From Fasciolopsis buskii (lineage: Eukaryota > Platyhelminthes > Trematoda > Plagiorchiida > Fasciolidae): a stretch of 64,000 nt of DNA. A model generated the notes under the pieces. It was not told where the DNA came from. It did no database searches and was given only the letters and a program-made list of their open reading frames with translations. This document shows positions 53,174-64,000 of the stretch, piece by piece. The stretch's first letter is position 1. Every line of letters starts with the position of its first letter. The DNA lies in NCBI GenBank assembly GCA_008360955.1, contig LUCM01002247.1, forward strand, positions 124,001 to 188,000, given 5' to 3'. The position numbers were made by a program, and so were the translations under genes.

Positions 53174-55722
53174 GTACGTTGAGTTCCAAATCGAATTGGC
53201 ACATTTGTGTGTTTGTGCTCGGTTTGGCGTGATTCTCTTCGATCAGTGTTAAGTAAAATCAAAATATGCACTTCGCCTATTTTGTTGTTTGGCACAAGTT
53301 CCATGAAATCTGTTGTCAACTTGAACAAGAAATCAGTGTGCTGTTTCATGATCGATAAATTCGGAGGCGAAATTTTTACTAATCACATTTATCCGTCTTC
53401 TTGCTTGTTTCTTGGCCACTAGTCAGTTCGCAGAAAATACGTTTGTGTAACAAACCAGTTGGTTCTATTCTTATTCTCTTTTGTTCATATTTCCCTTATA
53501 CAAATTATCCCAGAAGCAGATCAATTAGTAGCAAGCATTATTTTGCTGTGAACACGAAAAACCATGACTTCTGGTGAAAACTGTTTGGCATAATTATAGG
53601 ATTTACTTATTCTTCTCCTCACTTCCATCCCACGAACCACATGCTGTGATGGTCTTTATGCCAACAGACGAGTCGTGTAAATCAGCAAATCGATTCGTTT
53701 CTTTTCCGTTTCCTCAATATGGTTTTTACCACAACAACGTGACCATGGTTTAATCGATCGAGTCTAGCTGTCCGACCATATTAAACTGCAGGGTGAGGGA
53801 TGAGCAAATGAGTGAGCTGGCTGGTGAGTATGTGGATCAGTGGGTGGGTGACTCATTCGCCATCTGGACTCTTCCTACGACTGGTGTGAATAAACATGAC
53901 CCTACCCATGAAAAAGCGTCATTGTATTTTGTGTGCGGAAGCACCAATTTTACAAGGGTTTCTGCATAACAATTCGCTTCACTGGAAAGTTTTTCATCAT
54001 CCCAGTGAGTTACAAATCACAAGTTTGGTGAAATGGAATAAATGGTCTGAAAGATTTGTCCTCACTTCATCATACAGTGTAGGCCAGCGATTAAGACTTC
54101 ATCCACTTCATCGCCCTTCGCATTGGTACATATACTACTAATTCTAGTCGGTTCCTTTGCTATTTTCCAGTTGCTTTGAGTCGATGAATTGATGACGCCT
54201 GCATTTCAGTATAGGTTCCGTTGACAAATCGTGGCTTGACAAACTGGCTGGTCTTTCTGGGGTATGGGCAGTTCATGAGCATTGGAAGAACCTCGCTTGT
54301 GCTCTGCCCGTCTGAGTGGAAACTAAGTCAAGGATATTAGGAATAAACTTAGGATTTTTGTGCTACTGTCGATGAATGACAACCTCACGGTTGGTGCAAT
54401 TACTACTTTTCGTCGTTAGTAATAGGTCACTTGAAGTTAGTCTTTTCGGGGATGTAACTAATTCGGCCTGCTATTAAGTTGCCCCAAATATGTGTACAGA
54501 AGTGACTACCGACCGGAAGCATCTTGATTGACAGTATTTTATGATAATGCATTGCTACTTTGTTTAGACGGTAGTTTTCACTGATGGAGTCAATTGTGCT
54601 AGTCCACAGACAATTACCTCTATCCCTTCGCCGCACTGTTCTCCACTTCGGCATGTTTGTCTGCCTGCATGTTCGCCCGCCTGAGCTGTTTGTTTAAATT
54701 ATGGTAGTCTTTATTTGGTCAGAATTTTAGGCACAGCTGCACTAGGAAACTAATTTGCACCGTATGTCCCCCTCGATGGACGATTTGATCTAACAAAACT
54801 GCAATCCGACACAATCGATATCCCTGAGACTTTTACAGCAAGCAAACTGTGATCGGAGAAAAACGTCTAGGGTGCAAGTAAAGTGTAGTATGTCAAACAG
54901 AGTGAGGAGCCTATCGAGGAACCGATGCCTCTATTTTATGCCTGGCGCGTTCCCATTAGCGGGCAAACACGACGTTGTCTTTACCGCATAGAGTAAATCA
55001 GCGACTCAAATAGACCTGGCTACTCTCCTCAGAACGACTTTTTCACATTCCAGAGATTCCGAATTAGCGTTCACGGCAGTACAATATACGAATTTTTACC
55101 ATGAAAATATCTGATCGTGAATATGGTCTTGAAAAATTCACGCTGTGGGAGGTAAAAACCTTACATGAAAAGCGGCCTGTTTTGACATTAGACCACTACT
55201 GTTTTGTTGGTCTGAACAAAAACACGTTGTCCGTCTATGTAGAAAGTTACTCATGTGCTCTTGGCGAGAACGAAACCATACAGAATTTTACTTTACAACT
55301 GTTGACATTTTTCAAACTGCTGTTGCGTTGAGTATACGAATGGATAATGTCAGCGGAAACAGGCCAGATATACTAGGCAACCTTGAGATCAATCAATCCA
55401 TATCTCTACTCTTCCATGAATTGTTCAGTTGCAGATATTAAATATCCTTATATTTTACTTTTACAATAACTAAAATCTCCGACTGTTTTTCCTGGTGTCA
55501 AACGTAGCACAGGTGTATAGACACGCTAGTAACTCACTATGGGTCGTTGAAATGGTGCTAAACTGATTTCTCCCTTCGTCATTGATAGAACGTCTGATCG
55601 ACCTTTACTGAAGTTGTTCACAATGTTTCCATTCGTTTCTCACAGGCAACGTGAAGGTATCATCACAAAACAGTGAGTTTATGTTCAGTATCTATTATCT
55701 AATATGTATACTTGTCTATTTG

Positions 55723-55747
55723 TATATATATATATATACATATATAT
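55723..55747. repeat. AT microsatellite
   Basis: About eight AT units, one C interruption, then four more. It is intronic. Confidence 0.85.
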
Positions 55748-58149
55748 TTGCATGGTTGACGTGCATGAGGCTTGTGTATGTTCTACTCGTCATTTTCAGA
55801 AGCAGTTTACTGGCTCACTTTTGTCACGAGGTTACTAGGACGTTTACTATTATTTAAATGTGTGCAGCAGTTATGAATATTTGTCTATATTTGAGAGCAT
55901 ATTAAGGTTCGAATGTTTACATGTATACATATGTATGCGGGTATCCATGTGCTTGTTTTTACGTGCGGGTCGGCTTACCTTCTTTCCTGCGGACTACCGT
56001 AAGAAATGTCAAATCGGACTCGTTACATGGTAGCCTGTTTCTTTCTGCCACGAGGAGCACGAGCGGGCCTCGGAGTTGGGAAAACTGTGGTGGTTAACCC
56101 AAATATCGATTACTGTTTTTACCAATGATAGACGGGGATATTCTTCTCCGTGCAGACCATTTGTGTGATGAAACTTGGCCAAAGAAATATGTGACTCATC
56201 AACTAGTTGACTAATCAGTGCGAATCATCGAAAGTGACTGCAAGCATATTCTGGAAGACGGATTCACCAGATTTCTTGGTCAGTGATAGCAATAAGATTT
56301 CTGACCCGATGTCAAAATAAGAAAATGTGAATCTACCATGATTTTCTTCTCTCATTGTCACTTTCTTTATCTCTCACACACAAGTACACACGGAAATTTG
56401 ACGAAGAGCCTAGGGAGCAGTACAAATTTACACTGATTAGTATGGTGACACCACTGTGAAGGCTATAACCAAAGTTGTTTGATTTCAAGATCTACAATCC
56501 CTAGCTATTGAGAAGCTTTTGGTAAAACGGTCCCTTTCTAAAGGCTCATTATATATAAAACAAAAAACTTTCACTTATTCCTCCACTTCTTTATCGCCGT
56601 CATCGTCATCGTTATCCTCGTGGAGCTTCGAACAGCAGGGCTATCCTCAATGGTAACTGCATTTCTCACCATGTTAGACGCTGCTATAGAAGGAATCGGT
56701 GGGCAAAATGGAAAGTGTGCGAATGTACAGAGACTGGAAAGCGAAGAAATGCCTTAGTGGCTGACACAGGGAATGCACAATCTAATTGCACAAATGCACA
56801 CGATTCTGATTCGCGTGAAGGTAGTAGCACGATCGTCATTGCTCACATTTTGCTAAAATGGGACGCGGCGCGACGGACATGGGTCAGTCATATGTTACGT
56901 ATAGCCCAACCAACGAATTCTACGAATTTAGATCTGCTGTGACGCGTATTTTGTGAACCAGTGTCCGGTACTCTATTTCCTAACTTTACATTGCCCATGC
57001 AGTCATTCCATCCAGTCCTAGTGGTATGGCGCAAACATCAGTGACAAAGGAGTTCCAAACGATAAGTGGCATCTTTTGCACACAAAGCTTCGCTTATTTC
57101 AACAGGATAAACCCGAGGAGAATTATTGCAGGGGAAGGTCTGTAAAAATTGCCTATTAAGCATTAAGTTCCGTCCGGCAAGGGCCGTTGGGATTTTTTAG
57201 CAGTCACTGAATTAGCTCTAAAGTAATATGACAAGTAATTCCCTTTTGCCTCCTAAACGGTTTATAAAAAAGTAGCTCAAACAAGTGCTTTGGGACGAAG
57301 CTGGTTGCAAGTTAAATTATTTATTCTTTTCGCAAACCTTGTGGTACTACCCGACTAAGTTGACTCCGCTCTACCGAATCCAGGTACAACAATGCAAGGC
57401 AGAAATCAAGATGATCTATTGCATCCATTCAAGTGGTTTATTAGACTTGGACAGCTAAAATGGTACTTCACTTATGCCATATCCAGCTTTCTCCACCCCC
57501 AAAGAACCCACTTGCATCAAACCACCAGCTTGTTACATTTTTCATCCTGTCAATTTTTTTGTTTAAAAAAACTATTCTAGTCCATTTAAAAAGCGCACTG
57601 TACTCATCATCGCTTTGGAATATCTATGCGGAGATGGAATTCCTGTCACTCGGTACAGCTGGAATAGAGCAGTATGAGCTCCCTCCGCCCAAGTTGCGTT
57701 TGTCTAGACATACTGTCAACAGAATCCGTCAAAACTTACGATTCTTAAAAATAAGGAATCAAATACTCATATCTTAGTAGCACTACAGCTACATCGATCT
57801 AAGTGCGTACGAAAAGTTCCCATCTGTCCAGTGGTGTGGTTTTGTTACTTTCACTGATAAATAGTCCCCGAATTTATAATAACACCGAGGTTTGGATAAT
57901 CAAAAACCGCATGTCCTATTCAGTCCTTAATCTCGGTCATCTCGTTTAGTCATTAGTGTCAAACTGAGGTACCGTTCCTGCTTTCAGCCAAAAGCTATAC
58001 TGAGTTGCGTTTGTTTGAGTAGTTTGAACTTATCAAGTTTGTCGCTACAGTCAAGTCGTATTCAGTAACTAAACATGCCAACGAGTTTCAGCTAAGCCGT
58101 GTTAGCTTATTCCTTCGAAGCACCTGTTCAAATTATCTTCAGCATGATC

Positions 58150-58225
58150 TCGGGGTTCAGCGGGTAGAGCGCAAGAGGTACAGATTGATCTGGTTCAGTT
58201 CATGCGTGGGTTATAACCCAACCGG
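58150..58225 (+). repeat. Candidate degenerate tRNA-like element
   Basis: GGGTAGAGCGCAAGAGG (58162-58178) resembles a Pol III A box. GTGGGTTATAACCC (58206-58219) is a decayed B box about 45 bp downstream. There are too many differences for a working tRNA. It is possibly a SINE head. Confidence 0.3.
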
Positions 58226-59190
58226 GGTTAACGAATTTGTGTAATCAGATCATATTTGCCAGAATAAATCTCAGTAACGACACGAGGTGCTTCAATCCAC
58301 AAGGTTCGTTTATTCTGTTACTAGTAACCTTGAGATTTGATCACGAATTTCGTGCAGTTAATGACTCCTTCAAACGGTTCGACTATGTATTCCTCATGGG
58401 GACAAATCACTCTCGGTAGTGATTATCGAAATATCTTATGTGACTTCGAAAACAGTTGATCTGAAAGCAAACGGAAATAGCAAGCTAATGGGATTACGTT
58501 GAAAACAAATTTCAACCTTATTTACAGTAAGGTCGGGAGTGGTGGAAAGTGGATTTCTTCAACCCAACTTGGCATGTTTCAGTTCATTGAATACCAGTTA
58601 GATTTGTGTTACTATCCTGTTGCAAAAACTCAAATTCAAGATGTGCAGTGTGAGAACAAGTACTCAAATGTATTTCTCAGTGACAACAGAAACTGTTGAA
58701 TTGGTATTCTGCAAGAATTCTGAAGACGAATCGTTGACATACGACCGATATCAACTCGTAGCATGATTGTTTATGGTTACTTTTCCGTCTTATTCAAGCC
58801 AGACGTACGTCACTCGCTACGAACAGAAAAACGTGTTTTCTCCAACGACACAGATCCTGGGCACCAGCTTTTAAAGCTACTCTATGTGAAAATTTATAGG
58901 ATTATTTGATTACATTTCCTTGTCCATTCCATTATCTGGTCTAGGTCTCCACACGTAAATGAGCCTGTTCAACAGAACAAGACAAATTCACCAGATCCTT
59001 GTTCCGTTACGATCGATCATAAATTGAATGACCTTTCAATTTGATGATGGATAGGATGAAACAGAGAGGAAATGGTGGAATAGTTGGGAGAGGATGTAGA
59101 GTTTTCCCCCGGTCAGGCAATTCGGTATTGCTTGTATTTCCGTTCTGGCAAATATCGCCGTGCACGATGTTATCGACTCTCATCTGATCG

Positions 59191-59209
59191 CACACACACA
59201 CACACACAC
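59191..59209. repeat. CA microsatellite, about 9 units
   Basis: Nine CA units ending in CT. It is intronic. Confidence 0.9.
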
Positions 59210-59989
59210 TGTCTATCCCACACAGGCAAACAGTTCTTTCGATTCTCTGAGCACGTACAAGACCAGATTTGTACGTCATTCTTCGATTGTTTTGTTAGAG
59301 CAAATCTATATGTGACAATATAACTAACAAACAGAACAAATCTAATGACCGGGTTTGAGAATTTGGAAAAAATACTACCTTCTGTACATTTGTAATAATT
59401 ACAAGGCAGGGTTACGTGGACAAGTCGATGTTCTCCGCCAACATTGGAGGAGGGCGGACGAGGAAGAAGGGGATGAATTAACAAGGACAAGTCGTTTGAT
59501 CCATTTTATCAACTTGACTTCAAATATTTAATAAGACACTGGAACGTAGAGTCTACCATTCAAATAGTTCACTAGGATTTTCTCGCTTGCATATATTTAG
59601 GCGTTTTCTGCCTGCTATCGATTGATTCGTACAGTGCACGATACCACAAGGTTTGCTTGGAGTAGTCTGCAGCTCTTAACATTCTGCAAATTTCCTTACC
59701 CTACTTTGGTGCTATTATTATTACTTTTCAAACGAGGAAACAGAATTGGTGGTTCGGTTTCTCATTCCAATAGTTTAGATGGGTTAAGAAAATATTTCTT
59801 GGTTAGTTGCTGTGAGGAATAACTGTTTTGGGCAAAAATTCTGGTTAAGAATAATGAAGTTATAAAATATTCTGTTTGTACTTTCATTACTGAATTCTAA
59901 CCAGTAAGCGTTGGTTGGTCTTCATTGGAAAATTTAATTCTTACAGTCGAATTGCCAAGACTTCTTTGTTGTACTTGCAAAGCTTAGGC

Positions 59990-60215
59990 GGCTATCCATT
60001 GATCCTTAAATGAAATGTCGAAACAATCTTGAGCTTGACCTTGTAGCCCAACTGGTGGACCACATGAGGTACAAATGCCTGGGTTACGTCCACGCATGGG
60101 TTCGAATCTCCCCGAAGATGAAAGACTTCGCGTAGTTGAGTAAATTCCACATGCTTCAAAAATCTGACAACCAGCGTTCCTGAAAATATTTTGTCTAACG
60201 TCCACCATTTCACCT
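59990..60215 (+). repeat. Candidate tRNA-derived SINE
   Basis: TAGCCCAACTGGTGG at 60043-60057 fits a Pol III A box (TRGCNNAAYNGG type). GGGTTCGAATCTCC at 60098-60111 is a near-consensus B box about 45 bp downstream. An unrelated body of about 100 bp follows, the usual SINE layout of tRNA head plus tail. An intact tRNA cloverleaf could not be drawn. The ends are estimated. Confidence 0.5.
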
Positions 60216-61376
60216 GCTTACATGTTGACTTTTCTAGTCTTTTATCCTGTTTAATAGTCCCATTTTTCTTTCCTTTGCTGTCGACTGAAGTGTGATTTCC
60301 TTAATCTATAGACGTTTACAAAATGCATTGTAGTAGAATTGAAATTTTTTAAGAACCTTGATGGCATTCACCTTTTAAAACGCGGCACGTCAGCGTGTTT
60401 GTTGTGGAGAAGAAACTTCAGATTGGAACTGGTCCCCATTTAATTTTTGTTGTTGAGACATGCGCCTACGGCTTTCTCTCTCCAAGACTAATCATCACGA
60501 AAAAAGTGGCCTAAAATGAGTTGAGCCAACTAATGATAAACTCCTCGGGGATTGCGCAACTGAGCCTAAGTGAAGATGTGAGTTTTTCAGTGTCATACTT
60601 TATTCGGCTGGTTTTAGATTTCGCGTTCCACTGAGGGCTGGATCATCCTAAATAAAATGGGAACATTTCACGGTATATTGGTCAGTGTTCAGTGAAAACT
60701 GGCAAAAAATTCATCAAATATTTGGCCTATTACAAAATCAACCGGCTAACCGTGTGCACAAACCCGCAATGGGGGCCAAGTTCATGACTATTTTTTTTAT
60801 TTATCTTGTTTGCGTTCCGATTGTGAAAACGCCGAGAAATTTACAGTCGTGCACTCCTTTCCTATCTGTAGCCGAAAACAAGATCGCACATGCATTGTCC
60901 GATCCCGATGAGTGAGCGCGTGCTGATGCCTACACATGCACTCGTCAGCGCTACCGCCATTTATGGAGTGAATGCAAACAGAAGAGGCGGCAGAAACAAA
61001 AGATCTTAACCCCGTAATAGTTGTCACATATGAGCCACTTTTTAACTAAAATGCTTTCGCTTCTCCGATCTACAGGGACTGCGTAAACAGCTGTTTTTTT
61101 TTCGCACAAACGCAAGCACACAAAATGGCTGTTCCTCGGTCTCTTCCCATTTTATGGCCACGATTAAACGGTAAAAGATCAGACTAAGCACGTATTCTAT
61201 TTCTTACCGTCTATTATCTTATAAGCTACCCAAACACCTTTATTCTGGAATCTAATCAGTTGATTGACTTACCTGGCTACCTAGTTGGTGAACAGGCAAG
61301 CGGGCGATCAAGGGACCGCCCGGTTAAATGATCCAGCTTTCAGACGATTCAGGTGCGATCACTAAGCAAACATATG

Positions 61377-61426
61377 CGCTCGCTCGCTCGCTCTCTCACT
61401 CGCACACACACACACACACACACACA
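61377..61426. repeat. Compound GCTC / CA microsatellite
   Basis: A GCTC/CT-rich tract (61377-61402) runs straight into twelve CA units (61403-61426). It is intronic. Confidence 0.9.
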
Positions 61427-63173
61427 AACGTAAAAGCAAGTATGCATTACCTTTTTGAATGGGGATTCTGCAACTGGCTTGCTTCCATTTGTGCGTTTGT
61501 GAAGATCAGCCGTTCGGCTGTGCAGAAGAGTCGCTTTAAGCGTAATGAGGTTTGTGTGTATCCAAAAGTTGGTCTTCAGATCGACTGAGTAACGATACTG
61601 CAGAGCTTGTCAGTCATTACTGGTTCCTTGGTTCCTACGCTTGACCGAGTTTTCGTTGTTGCAGCCAAGTTCGATAATGACTCACAGAAAGCCATCATCA
61701 TTTTCTGCCTCCCGGTCCTCAACAAATAATTAGACTACCATATCTCGTTAGAGTATGATTCATCGGGATTTCTTTCCGGACCCTGTCGGGTCCCGCCGAG
61801 TGATATATTCTGAACACCATCTCTCTTGTCTACGTCGCATTTCCACCCTACCTTCAAATATGAGCAGCACGGGAAAAATGGAAGAATGTTTGACAAGAGG
61901 TAAACTGTTATGCAGAAAAACATTTGGACACGTCTGTAACTGCTTTTTTGGACGCTGTCGATTCGGACAGTGGGCATTGTCGTCTCAGCATGACAAAAAT
62001 GTTCTCCATGTGATATCCACATCATTTTCGATTTTAATTCATATCGTCTGCAGGTATTTTGGAATCTTGTCATGATTATTTCGAAATTCGACTCAATAGC
62101 TTGATTATTTGGGTCGATTTGTCATACACGCCATTGGTTAAATGCACCGTAGGTAAATCATAACGTCAACGCCAACCAAACATATCAGTGATCCTGAGAA
62201 AAACAAAGCATTTTGCTCCGTCCTGTTTCTTTTCAATCTATGAAGCCGCAGTTTTCAGCACCCCTCAAGTCAGTGGTAATAGTTGACCTTAATGAGATTC
62301 ATTAGAGATTGTTTGTATTTGTTTTCCTGTTCGATTTTTTGGACCAAACGGGCATCCTAATGTGGCGATGCATAACCTTCACTTTTTTGCTTCATTTGAA
62401 TACATCTCCGGCATGTCCCAGGCCGTCCAGTAGAGTAATGATCCCTAATGGGATCGGTGCAGCCGCGTCTTTATTCAGCTTATTGATTTCGTTGTACAGC
62501 GTAGCTCACTGTAATATTACTGATTAGAGTTGGATTTCTGTTGGTAGACAGACTGAAGCGAGGAAGGGGACAGTTCATTTAGAATCCCAGGCATCAGATC
62601 TTCAGTATTAATTACATATTGCCCACTTGTCCCTGCACATTGTTATGGCAAATGTGTGATCAATCCTTGTATCGTATTTAGAAAAAGTGAACAGAGATTT
62701 TAGACGCGTGATCTTCAGTAACATTTCAGTATTCTTTAAATGTGATCAATGTGCAAAAATGTGAATGCCCGTGCAAAAATTGGTCTCACATGGAGGCTAC
62801 GAAGAACTGGTTGGCGTTTGAGAAATGTAGCTGCTCATGACATGAGCTTTTTCATAAAGTGTCCCCAGCTTAATAAGTACCCATCAAGGGCACATCACAC
62901 GGATGATATAATGATAAAGACAAGCAAAAACCTTTAGATCTGGGAAGGGAAAGATTGCAGCCGCTTCTTATTGAACCTTAAATATATGGTATGTATAGTC
63001 TCACGTTATATTATACATCTGTAATATTTTATTGAGCTGCATAATTTGCATCCAATCGAATTACCAACTTTCATATTGTTTCAGTAGTGTCATGTTTTGC
63101 TTCTTAGAAAACTTATTAAATGGATCCGATTCGGTCATTACCTTACTCTCAAATTTGTGTTTACTGATTTCAG

Positions 63174-63828
63174 GTACAGCCTTTTTCGGCGTCGCAGTAT
63201 CAGCCGACCAGGTCGCACAAGCCTGATGCAGCGTAGTATCACATCTGCAAGTCCCATGGACTACAGCAGCGCATCCACCCCACATCTTGTTACACATCCG
63301 ATTCCCCAAGAGAGCAGTCGGGGTTTGGAGCCAAATGGAACACAATTCGACTCCTATCCGAAAACTATGCCCACAAATTCCTCATTTATTGCTGCCTTGA
63401 GTGCACTGAATACGAACTTATCACGTACTTTGAATGGGAACCAGACTATTGTGACACTCTCAAAAGGTTCCACCGGCGACACACCGAAACGCAGCAAATT
63501 CAAATCTGTCACAGTCAGTGGCGATTTGGGCAATAGCCGGTTTTCAAAGGTGTTTTCTCGCAGTCGTCCCACTGGACAATCTGTCGGGCACAATCGACAG
63601 TCAAAACAACAAGTGACGGACTCTAACGCTCCCGTGCTGGGAGCAAAAAATGGTATCATACCGCAAGAAGAACAGACATCCACCTTGGTTCGTCGGTCTT
63701 CGGCTCAGTCAAGTACGGCTGAGGTGGTGGCTGTTTCCTCGATATCCAGCAAGTTTTCTACACCCACGCACTCACCACGACATACGACAGAGTCACAAAA
63801 GATCACTCCTTCTCGAGCAGGTGTGAAG
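63174..63828 (+). CDS. Liprin-alpha-like protein, exon E (long C-terminal tail)
   Basis: This exon encodes the last base of Arg410 and residues 411-628. The acceptor is GATTTCAG ending at 63173. The chosen donor is AAG|GTAAAA at 63829 (phase 0); CAG|GTGTGA at 63821 is an equally possible alternative. The tail opens with YSLFRRRSISRPGRTS, which parallels the short basic Arg/Ser segment following SAM3 in liprin-alpha and contains basophilic-kinase-like sites (RRRS, RPGRTS, MQRS). The remaining 200 residues are Ser/Thr/Asn/Gln-rich and low in hydrophobics, hence probably disordered, with basic patches (PKRSKFKS, FSRSRP). No stop occurs before the donor. If the intron is retained, 15 more codons lead to a TAG at 63874-63876. 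The upstream ATG at 63097 lies in the intron. The antisense 109-codon frame is a shadow. Confidence 0.8.
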
Positions 63829-64000
63829 GTAAAATTCAGTAAAATTTCCTATTCGTTCTGGTGTTCCGTCTTCTAGACCAGACTGAAGGCCATTTTCGCT
63901 GTATTTTATAAAACACAAACAGCTCCCCATAAGGTATATATATAACGGTAAGACTTAACATAGCTCTATGACCATGCTCACTTCGAAGTAAAATCGTCAA
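63829..64000 (+). other. Start of the next intron, or 3' end of an alternative terminal exon
   Basis: The sequence after the chosen donor is AT-rich. Read through, exon E ends at the TAG at 63874-63876 with a product ending in SVF. No AATAAA polyadenylation signal is visible before the window ends, which slightly favours splicing. Confidence 0.5.

Larger units (their letters stand above)
53174..63173 (+). other. 10.0-kb intron after SAM3
   Basis: Phase-2 GT-AG intron from GTACGT to TTTACTGATTTCAG. It splits an Arg codon (CG+G). It contains microsatellites at 55723-55747, 59191-59209 and 61377-61426 and tRNA-like repeat candidates at 58150-58225 and 59990-60215. The open frames at 56715-56942 and 57460-57777 were examined and show no recognisable domain. 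The remainder is plain AT-rich sequence. Confidence 0.85.

Noticed and set aside
57460..57777. 105-codon frame with a hydrophobic start
   Set aside because: No recognisable domain; probably a random frame in a pyrimidine-rich patch.
63097..63876. 259-codon frame as an independent gene starting at 63097
   Set aside because: The first 26 codons are intron up to the acceptor at 63173; the reading frame joins exon D exactly at a split Arg codon.
1..64000. CRISPR arrays, bacterial operons, rRNA genes or viral genes
   Set aside because: None seen; the spliced gene structure and repeat content show eukaryotic nuclear DNA.

Overview
The window is a piece of a eukaryotic, AT-rich genome dominated by introns. 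There are no operons, ribosome binding sites or bacterial gene packing. Almost every open frame is short and unrecognisable. Five separate short blocks on the plus strand are clearly coding and join into one reading frame. Together they encode the C-terminal part of a liprin, a SAM-domain scaffold protein of cell junctions and presynaptic active zones. It is most like liprin-alpha (PPFIA / syd-2). Introns of about 9 to 17 kb, the microsatellites, foldback and tRNA-like dispersed repeats, and the divergent invertebrate protein suggest a flatworm, perhaps a digenean fluke with a large genome. That taxonomic call is an inference from general appearance, not from a database match.

Layout. 1-10225: part of an upstream intron with no recognisable exon. 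10226-10571: exon A (Ser/Thr-rich linker and most of SAM1). 10572-27193: intron. 27194-27812: exon B (end of SAM1, SAM2 with a long insertion). 27813-44050: intron holding a near-perfect 1,025-bp inverted repeat (31313-32337 against 33084-34108) and several candidate dispersed repeats. 44051-44152: exon C (end of SAM2 linker, start of SAM3). 44153-53009: intron with a 230-bp foldback element. 53010-53173: exon D (rest of SAM3). 53174-63173: intron with microsatellites and tRNA-like SINE candidates. 63174 to about 63828: exon E (long Ser/Thr- and Arg-rich C-terminal tail). The gene starts before the window and probably continues after it.

All splice phases agree (A to B: phase 2; B to C: 0; C to D: 0; D to E: 2), so no exon needs to be missing between A and E. 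The joined product is 628 residues, used here for residue numbering: residue 1 is the first complete codon of exon A, SAM1 is about 66-131, SAM2 about 148-320 including an insertion of roughly 105-110 residues, SAM3 about 337-407, tail 411-628.

The most striking points are the inverted repeat, whose arms differ at a single base over 1,025 bp and which could form a very long RNA hairpin in the pre-mRNA, the large exon-encoded insertion inside SAM2, and the extended C-terminal tail with two possible ends.
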